Below, piece after piece: positions 55,872-64,000 of a DNA stretch of 64,000 nt (the first letter of the stretch is position 1; every line of letters starts with the position of its first letter). Position numbers and translations under genes: made by a program. The notes under the pieces were generated by a model. The model saw only the letters and a program-made list of their open reading frames with translations. It was not told the origin of the DNA and ran no database searches. The DNA comes from Pseudomonas sp. PA27(2017) (lineage in GTDB: Bacteria > Pseudomonadota > Gammaproteobacteria > Pseudomonadales > Pseudomonadaceae). The DNA is taken from the NCBI RefSeq assembly GCF_001945445.1, contig NZ_MSXW01000046.1, positions 62,001 through 126,000 of the forward strand, written 5' to 3'.

Positions 55872-57422
55872 TCAGTGGGCGGCACGCGGCGGATAGATGC
55901 GCGTGGGCACGAAGGGAATGATCAGGATCAGCGCGAAGGCGACCAGCGCCACGCACAGGTAGAGGTCGGCGTAGGTCAGCACCAGGGCCTGCTGATGCAG
56001 GCGGCTGGCCAGGTGGCTCGCAGCACCGTCGGGCAGCAGCGGCTGGTTGCCGAGGCGGTCGACCAGATTGTTGGAATGCAGATGCAGGCGCGCGGTGGTC
56101 AGCAGATCGAGAACCGCGGTGGCCACCACGGCGGCCAGGCCCTTGACGGTATTGAACCAGGCCGAGGCGAACGGCCCCTGGATCGGCTGGATGCTGCCGG
56201 TGGAGAGCATCAGCAGCGGCAGAACCGACATCGGTTGGCCAAAGATCTGCAGCAGCTGGATCAGCAGGAAGTCGTCACGAATCCACGCCGAGGTCAGCTG
56301 CGAGCCGAGCACGCAGGCCAGCCCCATCATTCCCAACCCAGCCGCCAGCACGTAGCGGCAATCGACCTGACGCAGGTTGCACAGCGCCGCCACCAAGGGC
56401 AATGCGAGCAGTTGCGGCACGGCCACCCAGAGCAGCATCGGTGCGGTTTGCAGCGGCCGGTAGCCCTGGACCTGGGCCAGGTAGGACGACGGAATCAGGC
56501 TCGCGGCCAATAGCACCAGCAACACCCCGGCCAGGGTGAACAGTGCGAAGGCGAGGTTGCGCGACTTGAGCAGTTGCAGCTTGAAGAACGGCAGCGGATG
56601 GTGCCATTCGTTGAGCAGAAACAGCACCAGCAACAGGCAGCCGCCGCCGAGTAGGCTGACGATCAGCGGCGAGTGCAGCCAGTTCAGGCGCTCGCCCTGG
56701 AGTAGGCCGATGACCAGCAGATTGATCGCCGACAAGCCGAGCAGCAGGCCGCGCCAGTTGAACTGGGCGAAGCGCTCCAGGCGCAGCGGGTCCTGGGGCA
56801 GACCCCAGGCAACGGCGGCCATGGCCAGCAGACTGCCGGGGATGATCTGCCAGAACGCCCACTGCCAGCCAGCGTATTCCACCCAGAAAGCAGCCAGCGG
56901 CGTGCCCATGCTGGGGCCGAAGGTCGCCGTCAGCGCATAGGTGCCCAGGCCGTAGAGCTTGATGTTGGCCGGCAGAAAACGCAGCGCCACACTCATCAGC
57001 ATTGGCGGCAGCGCCCCGCCGGCCAGACCCTGCAGCGCGCGCAACAGCATCAGCACACGTTCGTTGGGCGCCAGCGGCGACAGCAGGCCAAGTAACATGA
57101 AGGCGCCGATGGCGCACAGGGTGAAGCGGCGGATCGACAGGGTTACCGCGAACCACGGTGCGAACGCCATGGCGCTGACCGAGGCGGCCATGTAAAGCGC
57201 CAGCAGCCAGCTACCTTCGTCATGGCCAATGCCCATGGCGCCGCGGATATCGACCAGGGCGATCTTGGTGACGTTCTCGTTGAAGCCCGAAACCAGCACC
57301 GCCAGCAGCACACCGAGCAGGCCGACGACGATGCGCAACCCGAACGGGGTCGCCTGCATCGGCGCGGCTTGAGGGCCGGGAGGCGCGGCAAGGGACGCGG
57401 GGGCGAGCGCAGGTGCGTTCAT
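55872..57422 (-). CDS. EmrB/QacA-type MFS efflux pump
   Basis: 516 residues, fourteen predicted helices (DHA2 group of MFS). GFNENVTKIALVDIRGAMGI in TM1 and LQGLAGGALPPMLMSV in TM4 (motif C-like) are typical. First gene of the tripartite efflux operon, followed by the fusion protein and outer-membrane channel. ATG at 57422. Confidence 0.92.
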   Translation of the reverse strand: MNAPALAPASLAAPPGPQAAPMQATPFGLRIVVGLLGVLLAVLVSGFNENVTKIALVDIRGAMGIGHDEGSWLLALYMAASVSAMAFAPWFAVTLSIRRFTLCAIGAFMLLGLLSPLAPNERVLMLLRALQGLAGGALPPMLMSVALRFLPANIKLYGLGTYALTATFGPSMGTPLAAFWVEYAGWQWAFWQIIPGSLLAMAAVAWGLPQDPLRLERFAQFNWRGLLLGLSAINLLVIGLLQGERLNWLHSPLIVSLLGGGCLLLVLFLLNEWHHPLPFFKLQLLKSRNLAFALFTLAGVLLVLLAASLIPSSYLAQVQGYRPLQTAPMLLWVAVPQLLALPLVAALCNLRQVDCRYVLAAGLGMMGLACVLGSQLTSAWIRDDFLLIQLLQIFGQPMSVLPLLMLSTGSIQPIQGPFASAWFNTVKGLAAVVATAVLDLLTTARLHLHSNNLVDRLGNQPLLPDGAASHLASRLHQQALVLTYADLYLCVALVAFALILIIPFVPTRIYPPRAAH

Positions 57423-57561
57423 GACGATGCGCACCCGCCCGCGTGGCAGGAGCCAGGCATGCAGAAATATCCAGTAACGTGTTTAGCCCGGCAGTCTAGG
57501 GAAAACGACCATTACCGAAAATTGCAATGTTTCTAATCAATGATTGCGCGAAACGCAGCTA

Positions 57562-58470
57562 TCAGACGCCCAGCGCATTCTCTTCGCAGCAGCGCTTGAT
57601 CAACCCCCTCAGCCAGCGATGGGCCGAGTCGTTGTCGAAACGTGGGTGCCAGGACTGATGGACCCGTACCGGCGACAGCGGCAAGGGGATCTCGAAGCTG
57701 CGCAAGGCCAGGCCAAGCTGGTTGCACACGGCGACCACCGGATTGGGCATTGGCAGGATCAGGTCCGAATCGCGCAGCGCCAGAACCGCGGAGAAGAAGC
57801 TTGGCGACACGGTGACCACACGGCGCGATAGACCCTGCTGTTCGAGCACCTTGTCGATAGGCCCGCGAGCCAGGCCACGGCGCGACACGCTGATCTGGTC
57901 AAAAGCGGCGAAGCGCTCGGCGTTGATCATCTCGTCGAAGATCGGATGATCGGCCCGCGCCAGGCCCACGAAGCGGCTCATGAACAGGCCCTGATGCTTG
58001 ATTTCCGGCGGCAGTTGTAGCGACGCGCCGATGGCCAGGTCGATGCGCCCGGCACGCATGGCGTCGTCGTCGCCGTCGATTTCCGGCACGAAGCGTAGCA
58101 TCACGTTGGGCGCCTGCTCGCGAACCAGTTCGACCAGCCGCCCGCCGTAACAGACCATGAAGATATCGTTGGTGCGGATATTGAACGCTCGATCGAGGCT
58201 GGTCAGCTCCACCTCCTGGGAACGGAATATGCCGCTGGCCTGCTCGACCAGATCGCGCACTTGCTCGCGCAGCTCCAGGGCCCGCGGCGTCGGCACCAGG
58301 CCGCGGCCGGCACGCACCAGAATCGGGTCACCCACCGCTTCGCGGATGCGCGTCAGGGTGCGACTCATGGCTGGCGGGCTGAGATGCATGCGCCGGGCGG
58401 CGCCGACCACGCTGCCCTCCTCCAGCAACACATCGAGGGCGACCAGTAGATTGAGATCGGGTAATTGCAT
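57562..58470 (-). CDS. LysR-family regulator of the efflux operon
   Basis: 302 residues with N-terminal HTH (GSVVGAARRMHLSPPAMSRT) and substrate-binding domain. It lies 139 bp upstream of the efflux operon on the same strand and is the likely regulator. ATG 58470. Confidence 0.88.
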   Translation of the reverse strand: MQLPDLNLLVALDVLLEEGSVVGAARRMHLSPPAMSRTLTRIREAVGDPILVRAGRGLVPTPRALELREQVRDLVEQASGIFRSQEVELTSLDRAFNIRTNDIFMVCYGGRLVELVREQAPNVMLRFVPEIDGDDDAMRAGRIDLAIGASLQLPPEIKHQGLFMSRFVGLARADHPIFDEMINAERFAAFDQISVSRRGLARGPIDKVLEQQGLSRRVVTVSPSFFSAVLALRDSDLILPMPNPVVAVCNQLGLALRSFEIPLPLSPVRVHQSWHPRFDNDSAHRWLRGLIKRCCEENALGV

Positions 58471-58600
58471 CACAGACACGCCTCGAGTGCTGACCAGTGC
58501 ACAGAGCACAATTCTAGGCATTATTGCTCGGAGGGAAGAGATTTGGGTATCGCAGGGCTCGACCCAGGCCACGGGAGTCGGAAGTTTGCTCTCCACAACG

Positions 58601-58625
58601 CAAAAGGCCCTGCAAAGCAGGGCCC
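58601..58625 (-). terminator. Terminator downstream of fadD1
   Basis: Stem GGCCCTGC/GCAGGGCC (58606-58624) with loop AAA, followed on the minus strand by TTTTG. 22 bp after the fadD1 stop. Confidence 0.85.
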
Positions 58626-58646
58626 TTCTATGCGGCGTGACGGCGG

Positions 58647-60335
58647 TTACTTCTTGCCGAGCTTCTTGAGCTCTTCGTCGCGCAGTTCGCGGCGCAGGAT
58701 CTTGCCGACGTTGGTGGTCGGCAGGCTCTCGCGGAACTCGACCTGCTTGGGTCGTTTGTAGCCGGTGAGGTTGTCATGCATGTGCTGCATGACCTGTTCC
58801 TTGGTCAGGGTCATGCCCGGCTTGACCACCACGAACACCTTGATCGACTCGCCCGAGCGCTCGTCCGGCACGCCGATGGCCGCGCACTGCAGCACGCCCG
58901 GCAGGGTCACCAGCACTTCTTCCAGCTCGTTCGGGTAGACGTTGAAGCCGGACACCAGAATCATGTCCTTCTTGCGGTCGACGATGCGAATGTAGCCGTC
59001 GGGCTGGATGATGCCGATGTCACCCGTCTTGAACCAGCCGTTGGCATCGATCACTTCGTCGGTGGCCTCCTGGCGCTGCCAGTAGCCCTTCATCACCTGC
59101 GGGCCCTTGATGCACAGCTCGCCGGTTTCGCCCATTGCCAGGTCATTGCCTTGGTCGTCGATGACCTTGAACTGGGTCGACGGTGCGGGAATGCCGATGG
59201 TGCCCATCTGGTTGCAGGTGACCGGGTTGACCGACGCCACCGGGCTGGTTTCGGTCAGGCCGTAACCTTCGCAGATGGCGCAGCCGGTGACTTGCTTCCA
59301 GCGCTCGGCGGCCGCCTGCTGCAGCGCCATACCGCCGGACAGGGTGACTTTGAGCTTGGAGAAGTCGAGCTTCTGGAACCCTTCGTTGTTGCTCAGCGCC
59401 ACGAACAGCGTGTTGAGACCGACGAAACCGCTGAACTGGAACTTGGCCAGGTCCTTGACCATGGTCGGCAGGTCACGCGGGTTGGTGATCAGGATGTTGT
59501 GGTTGCCGCAATGCATCATCGCCATGCAGTGAAAGGTGAAGGCGTAGATGTGGTAGAGCGGCAGCGGCGCGACGATGATCTCGCAGCCCTCGCCCAGGTT
59601 CGAGCCCATCAGCTCGCGGCACTGCAGCATGTTGGCGATCAGGTTGCGGTGCGTGAGCATGGCGCCCTTGGCCACGCCAGTGGTGCCACCGGTGTACTGC
59701 AGCACGGCGACGTCCTGGGAGGCGGGGCTGGCTTCGCTGACCGCCTTGCCGCGGCCCTGGCCCAGGGCGTCGGTGAACTTGACGGAGCCCGGCAGGTTGT
59801 AGGCCGGCACCATCTTCTTCACGTACTTGACTACGGCGTTGACTAGCAGGCGCTTGAGCGGCGGCAGCATGTCGCCGACTTCGGTGACGATCACCGTCTT
59901 CACGCCCGTCTTGGGCACCACCTGCTCGGCCAGGTGCGCCATGTTGGCCAGGCACACCAGCGCCTTGGCGCCGGAATCGTTGAACTGGTGTTCCATTTCC
60001 CGCGCGGTGTACAGCGGGTTGGTGTTGACCACCACCAGGCCGGCACGCATCGCGCCGAATACCGCCACCGGGTACTGCAGAACGTTGGGCAGTTGCACGG
60101 CGATGCGGTCGCCGGGCTTGAGATCGGTGTGCTGCTGCAGGTACGCAGCGAAGTGACCGGACAGCTCGTACAGCTGGCCGTAGGTAATCGTCTTGCCCAG
60201 ATTGGTGAAAGCGGGCTTGTCGGCATAACGCTGGCAGGACTGCTTCAGCACCGCCTGAACGTTGGGGTACTGGTCGGGATCGATCTCGGCCGCGACCCCC
60301 TCGGGATACTTGTCCGTCCAGAAGTTTTCGGTCAT
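58647..60335 (-). CDS. fadD1: Long-chain fatty-acid-CoA ligase FadD1
   Basis: 562 residues. AMP-forming acyl-CoA synthetase with YTGGTTGVAKGA (P-loop-like), GYGLTETSP, and SGFNVYPNELE plus KKDMILVSG near the C-terminal lid. Activates exogenous fatty acids to acyl-CoA for beta-oxidation. AGGAG is 9 nt before the ATG at 60335. Downstream partner of fadD2 in the arrangement known from Pseudomonas. Confidence 0.95.
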   Translation of the reverse strand: MTENFWTDKYPEGVAAEIDPDQYPNVQAVLKQSCQRYADKPAFTNLGKTITYGQLYELSGHFAAYLQQHTDLKPGDRIAVQLPNVLQYPVAVFGAMRAGLVVVNTNPLYTAREMEHQFNDSGAKALVCLANMAHLAEQVVPKTGVKTVIVTEVGDMLPPLKRLLVNAVVKYVKKMVPAYNLPGSVKFTDALGQGRGKAVSEASPASQDVAVLQYTGGTTGVAKGAMLTHRNLIANMLQCRELMGSNLGEGCEIIVAPLPLYHIYAFTFHCMAMMHCGNHNILITNPRDLPTMVKDLAKFQFSGFVGLNTLFVALSNNEGFQKLDFSKLKVTLSGGMALQQAAAERWKQVTGCAICEGYGLTETSPVASVNPVTCNQMGTIGIPAPSTQFKVIDDQGNDLAMGETGELCIKGPQVMKGYWQRQEATDEVIDANGWFKTGDIGIIQPDGYIRIVDRKKDMILVSGFNVYPNELEEVLVTLPGVLQCAAIGVPDERSGESIKVFVVVKPGMTLTKEQVMQHMHDNLTGYKRPKQVEFRESLPTTNVGKILRRELRDEELKKLGKK

Positions 60336-60917
60336 GGACACCCACTCCTAAGCAACAGCTTGTCGTCACCGCCGAGGCGGTTGTTTGTTGTATGTATGCC
60401 TGGCTGTTCGCCCCTGTGGGGCGCAAAGCGGGCCGAGATTAGCAGAGTTGCCGGATACCGACCAGAGCCATAAAAGGCCGATCGGTATCAGAAATGACCA
60501 CATCAAAAAAATTGGTCACGAGGCAGTTGCGTGTAAAACCGGCTGACAGAGATTGCCAATCGGCAGGCAATGCCCATGATAGACGCCTGCGGCCTTTTTT
60601 GCCGGGCCCGATCGGCAATTGGAGAAGGTGATGCTAGCCGGCGCCTGGCGACGCCGGTACGCGCTTGCAGCCTGGGTCGAGCAAAGCGACACCCGGGAAA
60701 CAGCTCTAAGAAACTGTCCAAAGTCTTTTATGCGCATGAAGGCAACTACGAGGCAAAAAGCGGACATCGTTGCTTTACCTATGGGAACGGGCGGCAAAAG
60801 CATGCTGCAAGCAAGTCACGGCGTACTGCCTTCGGCAAGTACGCCAGACGGTAAGTGCAAATACGCGCACGTTCAAAGACGTGATGCAGAGCCCTTGGCG
60901 CCGAATCACGCCGCGAG
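60336..60917. promoter_or_regulatory. Intergenic region between fadD1 and fadD2
   Basis: 582 bp without a gene; must carry the fadD1 promoter. Includes one partial arm of the composite repeat family (GCAGCCTGGGTCGAGC at 60668). No clear PsrA or FadR site was recognised. Confidence 0.5.
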
Positions 60918-62627
60918 CTAGGCTTTGCCAGCCGCCTTCAACGCTTCGTCGCGCAGTTCGCGGCGCAGAATCTTGCCGACGTTGGTCATGGGCAGCGACT
61001 CCCTGAACACGATCTGCCTCGGCACCTTGTAAGCGGTGAAGTTTTCCTTGCAGTAGGCCTTGAGTTCCTCGACGGTGAGGCTGTCGTCGCGCTTGACCAC
61101 GAACAACTTGACCGCCTCCCCGGACTTCTCGTCCGGCACGCCGATGGCCGCGCAGCTGGCCACCTTGCCGTGGGCCATCACCACGTCCTCGATCTCGTTG
61201 GGGTACACGTTGAAGCCGGAGACGATGATCATGTCCTTCTTGCGGTCGACGATGCGCACGAAGCCCTCCTCATCGATCACCGCGATATCGCCGGATTTGA
61301 ACCAGCCTTCGGCATCCAGCACTTCAGCGGTGGCTTCCGGGCGATTCCAGTAGCCCTTCATCACCTGTGGGCCCTTGATGCACAGCTCGCCCCGCTCGCC
61401 CAGCGGCAGCTCGTTGCCGTCATCATCGATGACCTTGAACGCCGTGCCCGGCACCGGAACGCCGACGGTGCCCAGGCGAGCCAGGTCGCCACTGGGGTTG
61501 GCGCTGGCGATCGGCGAGGTTTCGGTCAGCCCGTAGCCCTCCACCACCGTACAGCCGGTCAGTTGCTTCCAGCGCTCGGCAGTGGCCTTGACCAGCGCCG
61601 TGCCGCCCGAATTGGTGACCTTGAGGTGGCTGAAATCGAGCTTGGCGAAATCCGGGTGATCCATCAGCGCCACGAACAGGGTGTTGAGTCCCAGCAGCGC
61701 GGAAAACTCCCATTTGCCCAGTTCCTTGACGAAACCAGGAATGTCCCGCGGGTTGGTGATCAGCACGTTGTGGTTGCCGTTGACCATCATGCACATGCAA
61801 TTCATGGTGAAGGCGTAGATGTGGTACAGCGGCAGCGGCGCGATCATCACCTCCTGGCCGCGCTTCATCAGCGGCGTGCCATCGGGGCCGTGCTGCGACA
61901 TGCAGGCATTGGCCTGCAGCATGTTGGCGATCAGGTTGGCATGGGTGAGCATGGTGCCCTTGGCCACGCCCGTGGTGCCACCGGTGTACTGCAACACGGC
62001 GATGTCGCCTTGCGATGCGCTGACCGGCCGCACGTCGAGCCGCGCACCGTCGGCCAAGACCTGCTTGAACGACATCGCCTGGGGCAGATGGTAGGCAGGT
62101 ACCATCTTCTTGACCTTCTTGACCACCGTGTTGACCAGCCAGCCCTTGAGCGTGGGCAACAGATCGCCCATGCGCGCCTCGATCAGGTACTCGATCTCGC
62201 TGTCGGGCAACACCTCCTGCACCAGCTTGCCAAACATGTTCAGGTACACCAAAGCGCGTACGCTGGCGTCCTTGAACTGGTGGCGCATCTCGCGGGCGGT
62301 GTACAGCGGGTTGGTGTTGACCACGATCAGCCCGGCGCGCATCGCTCCGAACACGGCGATCGGGTACTGCAGCAGGTTGGGCATCTGCACGGCGATGCGG
62401 TCGCCGGGTTGCAGATCGGTGTGCTGCTGAAGGTAGGCGGCAAAGGCGGCGGACAGCCTGTCCAACTCACCGTAGGTCAGGGTTCTGCCCAGATTGCTGA
62501 AGGCGGGACGGTCGGTGAACGTCTTGCAGGAGCGTTCGAACACCTCGACCACCGACTGATAGGCGTCCATGTCGATGTCGCTGGCCACGCCGGGGGCACG
62601 TTTATCGTTCCAGAAATCGGGCTGCAT
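60918..62627 (-). CDS. fadD2: Long-chain fatty-acid-CoA ligase FadD2
   Basis: 569 residues, with the same motifs as FadD1 (YTGGTTGVAKGT, GYGLTETSP, SGFNVYPNEIE) and about two-thirds identity by eye, showing a tandem duplication. Ligates fatty acids to CoA; differing chain-length preference is known for the two Pseudomonas enzymes. ATG at 62627. Confidence 0.95.
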   Translation of the reverse strand: MQPDFWNDKRAPGVASDIDMDAYQSVVEVFERSCKTFTDRPAFSNLGRTLTYGELDRLSAAFAAYLQQHTDLQPGDRIAVQMPNLLQYPIAVFGAMRAGLIVVNTNPLYTAREMRHQFKDASVRALVYLNMFGKLVQEVLPDSEIEYLIEARMGDLLPTLKGWLVNTVVKKVKKMVPAYHLPQAMSFKQVLADGARLDVRPVSASQGDIAVLQYTGGTTGVAKGTMLTHANLIANMLQANACMSQHGPDGTPLMKRGQEVMIAPLPLYHIYAFTMNCMCMMVNGNHNVLITNPRDIPGFVKELGKWEFSALLGLNTLFVALMDHPDFAKLDFSHLKVTNSGGTALVKATAERWKQLTGCTVVEGYGLTETSPIASANPSGDLARLGTVGVPVPGTAFKVIDDDGNELPLGERGELCIKGPQVMKGYWNRPEATAEVLDAEGWFKSGDIAVIDEEGFVRIVDRKKDMIIVSGFNVYPNEIEDVVMAHGKVASCAAIGVPDEKSGEAVKLFVVKRDDSLTVEELKAYCKENFTAYKVPRQIVFRESLPMTNVGKILRRELRDEALKAAGKA

Positions 62628-62932
62628 TGTTGTTATCCCTTGTTTTCCGAAGATGCATGATGTCACCGGAAGAACTTAGCAGCCGGCCACGGCCCGGCAA
62701 AGCCACAATCAATACCGTGAATTTCAGTACGTGCGAATGCCCTGGCAAGGCCCATGACAGGCCGGATATCTGGGGGCTCGACGCTGGGTGTGCGGGAACC
62801 GACAGGCCAAGACACACCACTCAACCCGTGGCGCCCGACTCTTTGAACGCCTGCCGTCAGCAGAGCGCGCCGCCCCTGCGTCTTATCGTTCCGGTCGCCA
62901 GACCGCCCCGGCCAGCCCGCGAGGACAGCCCC
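62628..62932. other. Intergenic region holding the hrp box
   Basis: 305 bp between divergent fadD2 and the effector-like gene. No other gene is seen. The hrp box lies at 62795-62823; GAGGA at 62921 precedes the ATG at 62933 by 8 nt. Confidence 0.6.
62795..62823 (+). promoter_or_regulatory. hrp box (HrpL-dependent promoter)
   Basis: GGAACC (62795-62800), 16 nt, CCACTCA (62817-62823): full match to the published consensus GGAACCNA-N13/14-CCACNNA, including the A at position 8. It is 110 bp before the ATG at 62933, correct strand. Other GGAACC sites in the window have wrong spacing. Confidence 0.85.
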
Positions 62933-64000
62933 ATGCAACCTGTTGCACCCGCCTCAAGATCCGCACAGTTTTCGCAGATTCAAGCCGACTCCAATACCGC
63001 ATCCGCCGCCCCGGGTAGTGCCGCTGGAGGCAGGGCCGCCTCGCTACCGGAATTCATCCGTATCGGTGACATGGTCGTCGGCCTTGGCAGACTCAATACC
63101 AGTCTGTCCAGCGCCCAAAAGGAGCTACTTGATGCGGTATTACGAGCCGGCCCCGAGACCTTCCGCCAAGAGCTTCAAAGCGACTCGACCCCGGGTGTAC
63201 ACGCTCGCACCGTAGCGACGAAAGATCTGTTTCCCACTGACGCTCCAGCCCGGGATCTACCGCCGAAACTTCGCGCGTCCTTTGAGCTTCATGCTTCCCC
63301 AGGCACGCCATCCACCTCGTTGGCGCGACTGCAGATCACCGACCTGAAAAGTAACAACCTCTATTGTAATGCGGGCTTCGAGCCGGTGGCGGCAGCCGGG
63401 CAAAGGGCATCTTCCCCATCGGACAATGCCTTACCCGCGACGACCTCGGCGCGACAGCCGAACAGCGATGATACGAGCAAGCGCACGCACCTGATCAGTT
63501 CACTTCTAAGCTGCTTCGTGGGCAAGGCCGAACCATCGAACGATCAGCCAATGCGCTCGCTGCCGGCCTCGACCAATGCGCCCACGGCCACCAGCCGCTC
63601 GTCTGCAAGCGTTGTTCAAGCAACGCGGCACTTCACAACACCAACCCCTGGCATGAACTTTTTCACCAACCGTATCGGGGAACAGTATTTCGCTCAATCA
63701 GTGCCCAGGGTGGCTGTAGATCTGGGGGCGGGCGGCGGGCGCGACACACGTTACCTTGCCGGGAAAAACTGTCGAGTAAACGCGGTCGATCCCGATCCCC
63801 AGATGGAAGGCGCGTTAGCTGCCGAAGCAGGGCCTCGGTTGCGAACCATCACCAGCACGCTGCGAGGGGCAGCCTTCGAGAACGACTCGATTGACCTGAT
63901 CAACGCGCAACGCGTCCTGCCCTTCATTCACGGGGAGGATCTGAAGGCCGACCTGCGCGAAAGCTTCCGTATTCTCAAACCGGGCGGCCATTTGAACGCC
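62933..64000 (+). CDS. Effector-like protein with class I SAM methyltransferase domain (cut by window edge)
   Basis: 356 codons visible, open to the right edge. Residues 1-50 fit the type III export rules described for P. syringae: seven Ser in the first 50, Pro3/Val4, no acidic residue in the first 18. Residues 50-240 are Ser/Thr/Pro-rich. From about 255 a methyltransferase fold begins: motif I VDLGAGGGRD (262-271, SAM binding), AVDPDP (post-I acidic), NDSIDLINAQRVLPF (motif II region) and FRILKPGGHL. Upstream lies a canonical hrp box. I know no named effector family with this architecture; methyl acceptor unknown. Confidence 0.8.
   Translation, partial: MQPVAPASRSAQFSQIQADSNTASAAPGSAAGGRAASLPEFIRIGDMVVGLGRLNTSLSSAQKELLDAVLRAGPETFRQELQSDSTPGVHARTVATKDLFPTDAPARDLPPKLRASFELHASPGTPSTSLARLQITDLKSNNLYCNAGFEPVAAAGQRASSPSDNALPATTSARQPNSDDTSKRTHLISSLLSCFVGKAEPSNDQPMRSLPASTNAPTATSRSSASVVQATRHFTTPTPGMNFFTNRIGEQYFAQSVPRVAVDLGAGGGRDTRYLAGKNCRVNAVDPDPQMEGALAAEAGPRLRTITSTLRGAAFENDSIDLINAQRVLPFIHGEDLKADLRESFRILKPGGHLNA

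Noticed and set aside
59375-59406. Second hrp-box-like match GGAACC...CCACGAA inside fadD1
   Set aside because: Spacing is 18 nt rather than 15-16 and it lies inside a coding sequence on the antisense strand.

Overview
The window is chromosomal DNA of a GC-rich gammaproteobacterium, almost certainly a Pseudomonas. Supporting this are the tandem fadD2-fadD1 acyl-CoA ligase pair, several large chemoreceptors (one of HBM type), small proteins resembling the Pseudomonas DUF3509 and DUF1652 families, a FinO/ProQ RNA chaperone and many REP-like intergenic repeats. The species cannot be named. A canonical HrpL-type promoter (hrp box) in front of a secreted-effector-like gene at the right edge suggests a plant-associated strain with a Hrp type III secretion system encoded elsewhere. 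No tRNA, rRNA or CRISPR array was found.

Layout. 1-8.1 kb (minus strand): a stressosome-type operon (rsbR-rsbS-rsbT, an ATPase/SpoIIE phosphatase, a histidine kinase and a hybrid kinase/response regulator), followed by an HBM chemoreceptor and the start of a PAS-like protein cut by the window edge. 8.4-21.9 kb: a second chemoreceptor, an orphan sco-ctaG pair, a DUF892 ferritin-like protein, a zinc dehydrogenase, a LacI regulator beside a sugar-acid dehydratase, a third chemoreceptor with a C-terminal sensor-like domain, two paralogous small proteins 6.8 kb apart, and several small stress-type or unknown genes. 21.9-22.4 kb: four tandem 116-bp REP-pair units. 22.4-32.3 kb: an SDR, a YdeP-like molybdopterin oxidoreductase, the deletion scar of a ycaC/lysR divergent pair, a nucleotidyltransferase, a serine hydrolase flanked by two composite repeats, and the RNA helicase hrpA.

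32.4-35.5 kb is a clear low-GC island holding three overlapping or abutting genes: a sce7726-type protein with a PD-(D/E)XK nuclease signature, a sce7725/beta-type protein, and a zinc-finger plus RES-domain (NAD+-consuming fold) protein. It looks like a mobile toxin or defence cassette. 35.8-50.4 kb is core and accessory metabolism and regulation: an amino acid/polyamine permease with a nitrilase-family amidase and a LuxR regulator, a FinO/ProQ protein, a hybrid kinase convergent with a NarL-type regulator, MFS/LysR and MarR/EamA/CynX regulator-transporter pairs. 50.7-58.5 kb: an Nramp-related transporter, UV-damage endonuclease, and a tripartite EmrAB/NodT-type efflux operon with a LysR regulator upstream. 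58.6-62.6 kb: fadD1 and fadD2. 62.8-64.0 kb: hrp box and the first 356 codons of a methyltransferase-domain protein with a type-III-secretion-like N-terminus.

The two strongest leads are the hrp-box-driven methyltransferase effector candidate at the right edge and the three-gene nuclease/beta/RES cassette in the low-GC island.
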